Position numbers and translations under genes: made by a program. Of a stretch of 64,000 nt of DNA, positions 23,283 through 34,954 are shown in pieces; the stretch's first letter is position 1; every line of letters starts with the position of its first letter. Location of the stretch: assembly GCF_947242115.1 (NCBI RefSeq), contig NC_074715.1, forward strand, positions 50,105,086 to 50,169,085, given 5' to 3'. Origin of the DNA: Biomphalaria glabrata (Eukaryota > Mollusca > Gastropoda > Planorbidae). The notes beneath the pieces were generated by a model, which was not told the origin of the DNA, did not search any database, and saw only the letters and a list, made by a program, of their open reading frames with translations.

Positions 23283-23937
23283 ACCAAAAACGTCAGATAT
23301 ATCGATTGCCAGCTGCGAAAAATTGGATGGGGTCTTAATATAATTCATAACCCCACACATAATAGGTAAGTCAAACTGAGCATTTACAAATTGAATAAAC
23401 GTGGGCCTCTTTTGGTACCATATGTATAGTGTATTTCATCTAATGTTATAATACTATATGGAGTAGATTCATAATACGATAAAAAGAAAAGTACTGAACA
23501 TAATAGGTTATTGGAATTTGCATATTATTGCGAACTATTATTTGTAATATATAGTCTCACCGAATCGTTTCCCATCTACTTCAATGGTAAGTCACGTGAA
23601 AGAATTCAGTCCCTTGGAAATGACATTTACTTTTGCGATATCAAATTTACATCAAGGCATTTCATCAACAAAATCAAATAGTGGCCTATTTAGTAAGTGC
23701 ATACGTCACTTTGCATTGAAACATTCACTATGGTAAGTACTGCTGTGTAATTAAGGGCTGTACATTTGACTCTTTATCTCGTAATTATTTTTCATGTTCT
23801 GACAGAATGGTTCTCACATTTGTACATTCTGTTGTGATTTAACTTCAATAACATTTTTTGTTTGTAATCAGGAAACGTTACATTTGGTATAGAATTATAG
23901 GACAATTATAACACAAATACACGATTATAAACCAAAA
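23283..23937. other. No gene or repeat recognised
   Basis: Unique-looking AT-rich sequence. Confidence 0.4.
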
Positions 23938-24117
23938 CTGCCTGGTCGTGCGGCTGCCTGGTCGTGCGGTTTGCGCGCTGGACTGTCGTTCAGATTTATC
24001 GATGGTCCCGGGTTCAAACCCGCCCGCTCCCATCCCCCGTCGTCCTGTGGGAGGTTTGGACTAGGAAGTAATTATCTTCAACTCTGAAGGAACATCCGAA
24101 ACATGTAAAACATTTTT
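23938..24117 (+). mobile_element. SINE-B copy with duplicated head
   Basis: The head GCCTGGTCGTGCGG occurs twice in a row before an otherwise complete copy ending gtaaaacattttt. Confidence 0.85.
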
Positions 24118-24539
24118 GCTAAATCTAATTTAATGGGGTCAAATCAACGATGGTATCGTTAATTAGGAGAGAAAGAGTGAAGTCTAACTGTAAAGAGGCA
24201 GTTGTCGTCACTGATATTGTTGCTGTTGCTATTGTTGCTTCTGGTTATTTCTTGCTGGACACAAATCAATACTTTGTATAAGCGCTACAGTACAACGGAT
24301 ATTAGTAATAACAGGGCAGATCAACGCGATAAAAGAGAATATTGCCGTATTAAATCAATAGCACTCTCCAACGAACTAACCCTTATTGTTATTGATAAAA
24401 AGTCAAACAAACACTAATACATTCGATAATGCAAAATATGGACCGGTGAGCCACTTTAAAAGCAATGAAACAAAATTTGTAAGACTATATGAATTGTTAA
24501 TTAATCACTAAAAATAATATTAGATAAAAATGTTCCCTT

Positions 24540-24800
24540 ATATACAAGACTCAAACAGACGAACAAAACTTACGTGTTTATGTAATCGAGATTTTCACGA
24601 TAAACTATACAATGTCAAGGACGCTCAACTGCACCCCAATTTTGCTAACCAAATTTTTTAAAAATTGGAACAACGAACGGAATATATTAGAATTTTTTAT
24701 TCTGAGTACTAAAAAGTCTAGAAAAATTATCATATTCATAAAAAACAATATAGCATTTTAACACACCCTTCACATCGTATACTGGATAAACCAAAAAGGT
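24540..24800 (+). repeat. Dispersed repeat shared with 1945-2200
   Basis: Matches by gagattttcacgataaact and caatgtcaagga. Class unknown. Confidence 0.45.
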
Positions 24801-25081
24801 AGCTATTTATACTTTTTGTCAGCCATAGAGTACATTTTCCAATCGCTGAAAACATCATAATAGCCATGGCAGAAATACACTGAATTAAAAGTTACAGCAA
24901 TTCATACAGGCTCCAGCTAAAAAAGCACATCCAGTCCCTAATCGAACATTCTGGACTCAGGCCGCACCAGATACATTTAGAAGCATAGCAAAAGCGTAGC
25001 CAGCCCCAGTCTACAGGATGACAAAAGTGGTTGTCATCACCTATGAACTTGATATAATATTTTAACAGAAATATCGAACCC

Positions 25082-25183
25082 TTAACCCTTAAAGTGCTGA
25101 GCTTTCTTTCAAGAGTGCATACGAAATGGAATTATAACTCTAATGATTTGAGGCTAATCTACCACACGCGTCTAAAGGGTTAA
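25082..25183. mobile_element. 102-bp TTAA MITE, copy 2
   Basis: Second copy of the 10463 element, nearly colinear: same ends, gtgcatacgaaatggaatta interior, TTAA on both sides. Confidence 0.75.
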
Positions 25184-25471
25184 TAAATGTTGTCTTTAAA
25201 CGTAATAGTGAAGAGATGTTGAATACAAGTGCATACAAGTTGTACACTGAGAATTGCAATTATTGATGTTGCACTTTTTCAGGTAGTTAAAATACACAAC
25301 TCAAACATAACTGAAGCATATTCATTATTAATACTCTTGGCATAAAGGCTGGATCTACGAACAGCACCATACACCTCCAAGTTCGAATGACAAAAGTCTT
25401 GTCTGTGTGATGCCTATTTTCTAATGCCAGAAATGCATGAGGCAAAGTGAAGTGGGGAAACCGTGTTTTTT

Positions 25472-25630
25472 GGAATCAGCCCAGAGAGAACCAATGACTT
25501 GAGAGTCTTAGTCTTTGGAATCAGCCAAGAGAGAACCAATGACTTAGAGTCTTAGTCTTTGGAATCAGCCAAGAGAAAACCAATGACTTAGAGTCTTAGT
25601 CTTTGGAATCAGCCAAGAAAACCAACGACC
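25472..25630 (+). repeat. 44-45-bp tandem repeat, 3.5 copies
   Basis: Units start ggaatcagcc at 25472, 25517, 25561 and 25605. Each contains gagaaccaatgactt and gagtcttagtcttt. Confidence 0.9.
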
Positions 25631-26164
25631 AATTTGTAAATAATATTCTTTAATCTAACAAACAGAAAAACTTCAAGACTTTACCGGAAGCTAGATAAAA
25701 TTGGACATTTATGTAAATGAAGGGGGTAGGAACTTGATTTGGAAGATTCAGATGTCCCTTCAGAAAAGAACATTTGTACGTTTTCAACTCTAGAGCGAAA
25801 GTTAAAATAAAAATAGACAAAGGACTTACCACATTTCGATCCATTCATATATCCGTAAGTGTTTGAAATCCTTTAAAGAGTGTATAACACACTAGTGAAT
25901 GAAATCTCTAATCAAAAGTTATATACACAAACACTGGCCGAAACATAAAATCTAAACAACTGTTGACGCCTTGTTTCTACACAGGTCTCTCCTGTTGTCT
26001 ATGCCTTCAGCGCTAACAGATGTACTCTCCTGCGGGTTAATTCCTTTCACATCAATAACAAAGCAAATCTCAGTAATCTAAATTGATATCACCAGAGAAA
26101 GGCGGCTTTAGAAGCTAAGATTTTTTTTCTCTTATTTAAAGCACTCGTTGATCACTATTATAGG

Positions 26165-28968
26165 TTAAGGGGGGAAGGGTAGTCAAAAAAAGAAAAATTA
26201 CCATCTTTAGAAAAAAAAATCGATTTTTCAAAAACAGTTTATTTGGCTAGTTTAACCTCTTCTTAGCACATTCTATTAAATAAATTTAGTTTAAAATTAC
26301 ATTATTATTGTATAAAATGAGTTTTTGTGATGTGTGTTAGATGTAAATAATCTAAAATGTCTCATTTTTAGGATAAAATAGTGCATTTTTGGTCCTTAAC
26401 AACAACTTTCTTTAATACGTCTATGACGCCATGTTTGGTATCATTCTCTACGTCTGTAAAGCACCTATCTTGTTGACCTACTTTTATATTTATTTTTGTA
26501 CCACACTGAACCAGAAAATAAATTTGAAATACGTCACTGATTTGTAAAGTCTCTAATTTCATTGGTCACAATAAAATAGGTTAGCTATTTTTAGTAAATG
26601 ACACAATTATCGGGTCTACCAAGGACCACAATGCACCCCAACGTGTTTACTTTTGTCCGCCATCTTGAATTATCTGACTGCTCAGTTCATGCATATTTTC
26701 AAGCTGTTTTTATATTTTTCTTATCAATTGAGTTAGAGTTCATCTTCTTTACCAATCAAGAGAACTATTCTAAGGTAAATATATATTTTTTTATTGTTTT
26801 CAAGTCCAAGATTTCGATTTAATCTAGATCTTGTCATTAGAAGGACAGACCGTCACCCTGCCAAGTCCAAAAATAAAAAATTCTAGATCTAGATCTAGTG
26901 CAGTGTCTAGATCTAGAATCTACTCATCTAGTTACTACTATTACTAGATCTAGACATTCTACTAACTACTACCAGATCTGATTTAGATCTAGATCTAAGA
27001 CTATATTATAGATTAAGATCTAGATTTTACTAGACTTTAGAATACTTTAGACCCAACTTGACTTCAGACAGTCTACACTACTACAACTACAGTCGTCTAG
27101 ATCTATCTACATTGATGATTGACATTATATTTATAATCATTGTTTATAACTAGACCTAGATCTAGATCAGTACTTAGATTAGTATTATGTATATATATAT
27201 AAAAGTAGGCTAGATCTAAATTATGTACATTGTTGTAGATTACATAGATTGTTATAGATCTAGTTTGGAAAGCATTTATTTCAGCTAAAATTTATGAATT
27301 TTTACTTTTTAGATTTTAGTAAGTTTATTATTATAGTTTATAACTATAATTATAGTGTACTAAGCATTCTTTTATATATTTATTTCAGAAAATGGTACTC
27401 AGAAGGCAAGCTACAGTACAGTTCGTTCTACAATATTCAGGCAAAGGGAAGATCGATGGCTGCCTGGTCGTGTCAGATGCAAACTGAAATGTTGCTGGGT
27501 GGTTTCGATGGGTGTCAGGTTCAAACCCTGCCCACTAACCTCCACCTTCATCCTGTCATGCTAGGATGTAATATATATTCTTCAAAGCGGAAGAAACATC
27601 CAAATCATGTGCACACAAGATCTGCTAAACTATCAAAGAAAGTTTGGCTTCAAGAAGTAGCAAAAAACAGATGTCAGAAAACAAAAAACAAACTGGATAT
27701 ATGGTCGCTACTGAGAATTCCAGGTCTCTGTCTACTGGAAAACTAGTCCACAAATTTTTTGAAGCTGGTTCACAAGAGCAAGCTAAAGTACTATCATCTT
27801 CATGTGTACTTATTAGCATAACCACAGAGATGGCCTTTTGTGGTGTCAAGCAAGGCAGCGCCCCCCCCCCCCCAGGCCTCATGCCTTTGTGGGTGGAGGG
27901 AGACGTGATAAAGAAAATCTTTTGTCACTGCCAGCTCTGCGTACAAATATGTGGCACTGATATGACACTCACTCATAGCCCTCACACTGCTAAGGCTGCT
28001 TCTCCTAACCAACCCGTTTTCCTTGATTGACCTGATTGGATTGAAATTTGGTATTTTTTAAAATAGCATTGAGCCTATAAACAAAAGGGCTCATTCGGTA
28101 TATGTATGTACTTAATTAAAGATGTGATACCTTATGCCACCACTTTAACTTCAAAGACACTTCCAGATTTCAAACATTATGAAAAAAACACTTGGTGGCA
28201 TCTTTTTTGAACATTGATTTGTGATTAATATTCCATAAAAATGGTTTGAATTTTTTTATTGGGGGGGGGGGGGGGTTAAATTGTAAACCATTTATCTCCA
28301 AATTTATATTTTCATTTTTTAAAACTTGTAACATCTGAGCAAATGGCATTTCTTTTAAAATAATATACTTTTATATGACCTAAGCTGTTGAAATAAATAT
28401 TTATTTTGCTTTTAATTTTTCTTTTTGCGTTTTCTCCATTGTGTGAATTTGGCGCAGATGAGTTGAGAAAAACAAAATATTTCAGAAATGGTCTAACATA
28501 TTAGGTTCAAATTTTTACCACATCTTTAAAATATATTTATCTACAACATCTACAGACAGTTTGGCTAAATAGTGAAAGGAAAAAAAGATTTGATAATGCA
28601 AAAAAAAAATTAATAAAAAAAAAATTTATTTTAAAAACCTTAAAAGGGAAAAAATAATTAAAAAAAAAATTCTTAATTTATTTACATTCTAATCAATAGA
28701 TGTTGTACTTATTAATATTATGAATAACTGTGGCAAGTTTCATTGAATTCTTGCAAGTAGTTTTGGAAATAAATTGTTACTTCAAATATATACAAAATAT
28801 GCTATTTTTATACAATTTTGTGCATCAAAGGCAAAAAAAAATATTTTTTTAAAAAATTTTTGCATTTATTATATCCTTAAACTACATATACTATCTATTA
28901 AAACTTAAAGAAACATATAATAGCTAATTTAAAAAAAAAAAGCATTTTGACTACCCTTCCCCCCTTAA
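26165..28968. mobile_element. 2.8-kb TTAA-flanked DNA transposon, perfect 20-bp inverted ends
   Basis: TTAA at 26165-26168 is followed by GGGGGGAAGGGTAGTCAAAA. At the right TTTTGACTACCCTTCCCCCC is followed by TTAA at 28965-28968. The ends are perfect inverted repeats. TTAA targets are known for piggyBac and Kolobok. The interior has a tagatcta-rich stretch (26880-27260), a SINE-B insertion and a modest ORF block at 27294-28030. No DDE or THAP motif was recognised. Confidence 0.8.
27456..27600 (+). mobile_element. Degenerate SINE-B inside the TTAA element
   Basis: ggctgcctggtcgtg head, caggttcaaaccctgcccac B box and gaagaaacatccaaatcatgtg tail. Confidence 0.7.
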
Positions 28969-29499
28969 AAGAGATTTTACAAAGACCAAAAAAAAAAAGG
29001 GTCTTGGCTAGCTAATCTGTGATGCTTAGAGGAGGGGACAACTCACGTTGTCTGCTCACGAAGAGACAGAGGAAGACAACACTCGCGTCGCCCGCGCGTC
29101 CCCACCCGCCAGTGATCTATACATCGTGACCAGCCATCGACAGACAACACACACACACACGCTTTTTTTTTTGTATTTGTTGCGTGGATAGATTGCAGCG
29201 TAAGAAATAAGAATAATGGACTGAAGGGGTGTTCTGTAGGATGGGGGGGCGGGGGGGAGTGTTTTATGGGGTAGGGGTGAAAGTTTTTCGAGCGGATGGG
29301 GGGGGGGGGTGAAAAGTGTTCAGAGACTATTAAATGTGTTCCACGAAATGGGAAATTAAAAAAAAAAAAACACGAGGAGGCTTAAAAATAAATACAAAAT
29401 AGTCATCCATTTTGTGGACACCCAAAAAAAAAAAGACATTCTGCGGGAAACCAGAACTAATTCAATTCTTTTGTGCAAAAATAAATATGAAGATCTAGA
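28969..29499. other. Intergenic sequence with G runs
   Basis: G-rich tracts at 29244-29311 and a CA tract at 29148; no gene. Confidence 0.4.
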
Positions 29500-29705
29500 C
29501 TTTTTACAAAGCTTATATTAACTCTCTCTGGCTGGTAAAACGTGTGTACACATCTATTCACCCACACGTAATTTCGGATGAAGCTGAAATTTCGCACAAT
29601 TATTTTTTTTTTACTTGTCAAAGCAAGAATCAATTTAAAATATTAACTAATTTGTTAATGAACAATTAGTAATTAATTATTTTGTTTGTTATCTCAAACA
29701 AGAGA
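29500..29705 (+). repeat. ACAAAGCTT family repeat, long copy
   Basis: Runs from acaaagcttatattaactct through ctggctggtaaaa, gatgaagctgaaatttcgca and cacaattatt to the AATTA-rich end. Confidence 0.6.
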
Positions 29706-30039
29706 GAGAAAAAGAACTGATATGATGGTAAAATTTGAATTAGTCCTCTTTATACTTTGTAGACAGAAAAGTTTGAAACTAAGAATAGATAACTATAAAA
29801 CCAACCTACTATTTTTATAAGCATTTCCATGGCACAGTTATTCACATATTAACTTGAAAAGGCTGAGGAGGCTTTAACACTCGAGGTCAAATTCAGGTCA
29901 TTCACTGTTAATAAAATCATTGGCAACAAACAAACTCCACTTAGGCAATTATTCGCGTAAAACATTACTAAGAAAGTTATAAAGATTTAAAGAATAAAGC
30001 AACACCCGCAAAGATGATATACAACACCCACCACTACTA

Positions 30040-30231
30040 CAGCGGTTCTCAACCTTTTATGCTCGGGACCCCTTTTTACAATCCCCCACTCTGCCGCGAC
30101 CCACACACACACACATACAGCAATAGAAGAATAGACAATAACAATCCATATTTTCAATGGTCTTAGGCGACCCCTCGCAAATCGTCAATCGACCCCCAAG
30201 GGAGTCGCGACCCACAGGTTGAGAACCCCTG
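30040..30231 (+). mobile_element. hAT MITE (CAGCGGTTCTCAACC family), copy 1
   Basis: Ends CAGCGGTTCTCAACC / GGTTGAGAACCCCTG; flanks CACTACTA / CACTCCAA (6 of 8). 192 bp. Confidence 0.88.
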
Positions 30232-30299
30232 CACTCCAAGGTATAGACTCAATAACTCTTTTGTTCCTTTCGTAAATTAATCATTGAGCGAAATACAAA

Positions 30300-30452
30300 T
30301 GTCGCATGTAATTTTAAAATTGGAAAATGAGTTTTGAATGTATATTGTGTGTTCTTTCATACAAATCATTTGCGCTACTAATGTATTGTTATTTGTAATT
30401 CTCAATTGTAAAATAAATGTCCCCACGGATAATAAAGATTATTATTATTAAA
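30300..30452 (+). mobile_element. LINE-like 3' tail
   Basis: tgtccccacggataataaag followed by (ATT)n, a form typical of CR1-like LINE ends. No coding part found. Confidence 0.45.
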
Positions 30453-31239
30453 AAGTATTTAAAAGCGTGGTGGGGAGGTAAATATGTACATTCAAAGAAC
30501 CTACTGAATCTTACATCAAAATATTTTATATTCTGATAAAAAATAGTGATTAATGGTGGAGACATACGAAAATGTAAAAAATATGTGCATGATTCAACAA
30601 TATATTATAATGTCTACAGGACAATTACATTTACAAATTATGCACAGTGATTCAGCTTTATATTTCACATTCCTATTTCTCTATCTAATTGTACTGAGAG
30701 TTGAGGAGTCCATGACTCTTACAGCTCAAGTCCTATGGAAACTTGTCCTATGAGTTGAGTCTATGACTCCTAGAACTTAAGGCCTATGGAAGCTTGCCTC
30801 CATCTGTCTGAACAAACCTCTATCAGGGAAAGATCCAAGAAGGAGTAAATAATTACATCCTATTACCGATAGCCCATATCCCAAGGCGCTCGGATTAGAA
30901 GCGAGGTCAAAAGCCGAGCACATCAGGGAAACTCCCCCATATTCGTTCTCTGTACCACATCAGCCGTGCAGGTGTCCGCCATAAAAACGGTCGTTTGAGG
31001 AATGGTGTGTGGATAGTGACATGTTTGTTGGGGCCTTCTTCCATACCCGCCAGTTAATAGGACTCAGTCCTTAGGCATCCCAACGGGGGTTCTTTTTGCT
31101 TCCCTATTGGCCTAACCCACATTTAAAGACCGCATCACAAACCAAGAGATTAGAGACAGATTTACTGCAGCTATTGGACCCCATGATGACCTGCTAACTA
31201 TCGTAAAAAAAAAACAACCCAAGCTAAAAATCTATGGCC
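30453..31239. other. No gene recognised
   Basis: Includes a loose duplication (gagtc(c/t)atgactc...cctatggaa) at 30700-30790. Possibly old LINE sequence. Confidence 0.4.
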
Positions 31240-31440
31240 AAATTACGAGCTCTTAGAGGCTTGCGAAGACCTTCCTTGAGGGAACAGTACCAGGAAAAGA
31301 AGAAGAGGCGGACAGAGATGGGAGGACAACATAAAAGAATGGACGGCCCTGCCATTAAAATAGATTCTAACTAAGGCAAAAAAACAGAAAGGAGTGGAGA
31401 AAGGCGGTAGACAAATCTTGCATTGTGCCCCAACGGTCCA
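31240..31440 (+). mobile_element. LINE 3' coding fragment (GTVPGKRRRG type)
   Basis: GTVPGKRRRGGQ, then RWEDNIKEWTALPLK after a frame slip. Second copy of the 3530 family. Confidence 0.65.
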
Positions 31441-31451
31441 ACAGACTAAGG

Positions 31452-31647
31452 CAGCGGTTCTCAACCTTTTAAGCTCGGCGACCCCTTTTTACTATCCCCC
31501 ACTCTGCCGCTACCCCCACACACACACACATACAGCAATAGAAGAATAGACAAAATACAATCCATATTTTCGATGGTCTTAGGCGACCCCTGACAAATCG
31601 TCAATCGACCCCTCAAGGGGTCGCGACCCACAGGTTGAGAACCACTG
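31452..31647 (+). mobile_element. hAT MITE (CAGCGGTTCTCAACC family), copy 2
   Basis: Ends CAGCGGTTCTCAACC / GGTTGAGAACCACTG; flanks GACTAAGG / GACTAAGT (7 of 8). 196 bp, same orientation as 30040. Confidence 0.92.
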
Positions 31648-31655
31648 GACTAAGT

Positions 31656-32299
31656 TAATGTTAGCCCGAGCATCACGATGAGGCTGAGAAGCACTGCTCT
31701 GGATATTTCACAAAATGTAAAGGTCTGTGTACTTAAAAACTCGACATATTTAACGAGTCTCTTCACTCCATTAATCTCATCACTTTAATGTTGCCTTTGT
31801 TTATCGCCCTTTGATCTATTTTTTTTTCCTCTTTTGTCAAATTAAAAAAATCAAAAAAAAATCAATGCATTGTTTCTTCTGATTCAGTTAAGTAACACCA
31901 TATAAACAACACACACGCGCGCAACACACACTTTTGAGGGTGTAATTTATTTAGTGATGACAGCACTTGGGGTTGAAAAGAGTGGAAGGATGAAATCACC
32001 TTGGAACAGCTTTCATCTCTCTAAAGATTGACTTTCATTTAAACACCTGCGGTATCCATGGCAACTATTGTGAAATTCAGAAGGTAATAATTTGATAGCA
32101 TGATGTATGTGAGACACATTGACCAACAGGAACACATACTGCGGGGTGACTCGTACAAGAAGCTGAGATCGATAATAAAAGAAAGACAGGGGGAGACAGA
32201 CAGACAGACAGACACAGTAAAGGTCAGTAAAGTATATATATATATATATCCGTCACACCAAAAAGCTAAACCCATTCCACCTACGCTGTCTAAAGAGTA
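31656..32299. other. No gene recognised
   Basis: Contains short CAGA and TA tracts at 32196-32250. Confidence 0.4.
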
Positions 32300-32525
32300 T
32301 CCATAAGGAGCGTTGGTCCGACCACATATCAGACACAGAAATCTTAAAGCTGTCCAACATGTACAGTATCAATGCGACAGTAAAAAGGTCCAAACTTCGA
32401 TGGGCGGGACATGTAGTCCGCATGCCAGACAAACGCCTTCCCAAACGACTTCTGTACGGGAAGTTGTATGCAGGAAACTACAAAAACTCCATAACACTCG
32501 GCTTGAGAACTGTAGGACTTAATAT
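32300..32525 (+). mobile_element. RTE-like LINE C-terminal fragment
   Basis: Frame gives HISDTEILKLSNMYSIN, then KLRWAGHVVRMPDKRLPKRL and LYGKLYAG, the basic tail typical of RTE-like ORF2. Related to 37375 and 51075. Confidence 0.75.
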
Positions 32526-32555
32526 GATCTAATGTCTGCAGGCTTTATCAACATT

Positions 32556-32653
32556 GTTTGATGACCACAGGGGCGGGGAGTGGCGGGCAGGGTTCAAACA
32601 CGGGACCCTGGAGACGACAGTCAAGAGCTCATGCTACGCGACCAGACAGCTAT
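32556..32653 (-). mobile_element. SINE-B fragment
   Basis: Inverted B box (ggttcaaacacgggacc) and head (cgaccagacagctatcc). Confidence 0.6.
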
Positions 32654-33094
32654 CCAACAAAAAGAAATAACTTTTCTTTAATCTTAGACCGACACAGTTC
32701 CCTCCCATCTCATCTCTTTCACTTTCCCATTTAATATTTGTTGTTGTTTTTAATTATATAGATAGAGCTTCTGTCATCGTTGAGCCACCCCCCCCCCACC
32801 CCCCAAGGTCCACTGTAGCGTGACTTCTAATGTGTTCCATTCACGCGAAGGTCAAACAGATTCAACAGGGGGGGGGGAGAGAGAGAAAGGGTAATAAAAA
32901 CATGAAAAAGTGACCAGGGCGCATGTAGTAAATGTGAACGCCAAAACGCTTCCGTCATTCCCCCCCCCCACACACACACACACCTTGCTATCACACAGAT
33001 CCATCACCCCGAGTAGTGGATCAGGGTGAAAGTTTTCATTCATCACATCACTGATCCACTGCTCCAGTGTCTTTTAATGAAAAGTTTTACTAGA
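32654..33094. other. No gene recognised
   Basis: C runs at 32788 and 32960, a G run at 32870; otherwise featureless. Confidence 0.4.
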
Positions 33095-33226
33095 GAGGAA
33101 CGGCTAGAAGATTACCTTCTTTATGTTGTGTCTGTTCTATTTATGTGTATGTTTCTGTTGTGTTGTCTTTATATGAGAAAAGAGTCCTTGTAATCACAAC
33201 AAATTTTCATAAGGATCAATAAAGCA
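33095..33226 (+). mobile_element. CR1-like LINE 3' end
   Basis: Contains gtgttgtctttatatgagaa and cacaacaaattttcataagg, then atcaataaagcagtc directly before the hexamer array. Confidence 0.6.
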
Positions 33227-33600
33227 GTCTTAGTCTTAGTCTTAGTTTTGGTCTTAGTCTTAGTCTTAGTTTTAGTCTTAGTCCTAGTCTTAGTCTTAGT
33301 CTCAGTCTCAGTCTTAGTCTTAGTCTTAGTCTTAGTCTTAGTTTTGGTCTTAGTCTTAGTCTTAGTCCTAGTCTTAGTCTCAGTCTTAGTCTTAGTCTTA
33401 GTCTTAGTCTTAGTCCTAGTCCTAGTCTTAGTCTTAGTCCTAGTCCTAGTCCTAGTTTTAGTCTTAGTCTTAGTCTTAGTCTTAGTCTTAGTCCTAGTCT
33501 CAGTCTTAGTCTTAGTCTTAGTCTTAGTCCTAGTCTTAGTCTTAGTCCTAGTCTCAGTCTTAGTCTTAGTCTTAGTCTTAGTTTTAGTTATAGTCTTAGT
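33227..33600 (+). repeat. (CTTAGT)n hexamer array
   Basis: About 62 units, 374 bp, with CCTAGT, CTCAGT and TTTAGT variants. Divisible by three, hence a spurious Leu-Val frame. Confidence 0.97.
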
Positions 33601-33608
33601 GTTTAATT

Positions 33609-33633
33609 TTCTCTCTCTCTCTCTCTCCCGAAG

Positions 33634-33668
<35 letters not shown>

Positions 33669-33671
33669 TTC
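33609..33671 (+). repeat. (CT)n microsatellite
   Basis: Two CT runs split by cccgaagtctctcttt, wedged between the hexamer array and a SINE. Confidence 0.95.
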
Positions 33672-33948
33672 ATAGCTGTGGCTGAGTGGTTAAGAGCTTG
33701 GCTTCCGAGCCAGAGGTATTTGGTTCGAATCTCGGTGAAGAGGGGGATTTCGAACTTCAGAATTTCCAGGGCGCCCCTTAGTCCACACACTTCTAATGGG
33801 TTCCTGACTTTCGTTGGGGAAAGTAAAGGCGGTAGATCGTTGTGCTGGCCACATGACACCCTACTCGTTAATCGTTGGCCAAAAGAACCAGATGACCTTA
33901 ACCTCATCTGCCCTATAGACCGCATGATATAAAAGGGGAACTTCACTT
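33672..33948 (+). mobile_element. SINE-A, best full-length copy
   Basis: GTGGCTGAGTGGTTAAGAGC head, TTGGTTCGAATCTCGG B box, complete middle and AAAAGGGGAAC tail. Confidence 0.9.
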
Positions 33949-34249
33949 CTTTTTTTCTAAGTGTACCGAAAAGACCATGAGTAAATGCAATAGCATCCAA
34001 CAGAGTTATAAGACTATTGACTAATGTTCATCCTAGGCTGATTTGTTAAAACAGAAACAAAAATATGTACAAGTATATAATAAAATTCAGTATTAAATTA
34101 ATTATCAAATAAACATTAATTTTAAATGTTTTAAGACTGATTTCAAACTGTGTGGGTTGTCCAGATAGAGATGAAGGGAGTTCTTTCACTGAATTCACCT
34201 GATTTTACCCAATGCAAAAAGGAACCAGGATTAGCAAGTGGCTGTTGAG
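33949..34249. other. No gene or repeat recognised
   Basis: AT-rich spacer. Confidence 0.4.
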
Positions 34250-34945
34250 GCGGTGAGTCACCTTGATGGCCTTATAACACCCTGATGGCCATATAACACC
34301 CTGATGGCCATATAACACCTTGATGGCCATATAATACCTTGATGGCCTTATAACACCCCAAAGGGCCATATAACACCCTGATGGCCATATAACACCCTGA
34401 TGGCCATATAACACCTTGATGGCCATATAATACCTTGATGGCCTTATAACACCCCAAAGGGCCATATAACACCTTGATGGCCATATAACACCTTGATGGC
34501 CATATAACACCTTGATGGCCATATAACACCTTGATGGCCATATAATATCTTGATGGCCATATAACACCTTGATGGCCACATAAAACCTTGATGGCCACAT
34601 AACACCTTGATGGCCACATAACACCTCGATGTCCATATAACACCTTGATGGCCTTATAACACCTTGATGGCCATATTACACCTTGATGGCCATATTACAC
34701 CTTGATGGCCACATAACACCTTGATTGCCACATAACACCTTGATGGCCACATAACACCTTGATGGCCATATTACACCTTGATGGCCACATAACACCTTGA
34801 TGGCCACATAACACCTTGATTGCCACATAACACCTTGATGGCCGTATAACACCTTGATGGCTATATTACACCTTGATGGCCACATAACACCTTGATTGCC
34901 ATATAACACCCATATAACACCCTGATGGCCACATAACACCTTGAT
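34250..34945 (-). repeat. 19-bp minisatellite, about 36 copies
   Basis: Unit TTGATGGCCATATAACACC. All three minus frames are open (three 19-bp units give one 19-residue repeat, YGHQGVIWPSRCYMAIKVL). No start context, signal or homology supports a protein. Confidence 0.95.
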
Positions 34946-34954
34946 GGGTGGTTA

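Noticed and set aside
27294-28030. Overlapping plus frames inside the TTAA element as a transposase
   Set aside because: No catalytic or DNA-binding motif visible and the frame is interrupted by a SINE; described only as interior sequence.
33248-33685. 145-codon Leu-Val repeat protein
   Set aside because: Translation of the CTTAGT hexamer array.
33680-33752. tRNA gene candidate (A and B boxes present)
   Set aside because: The acceptor stem does not pair and the sequence continues into a SINE body shared by many copies.
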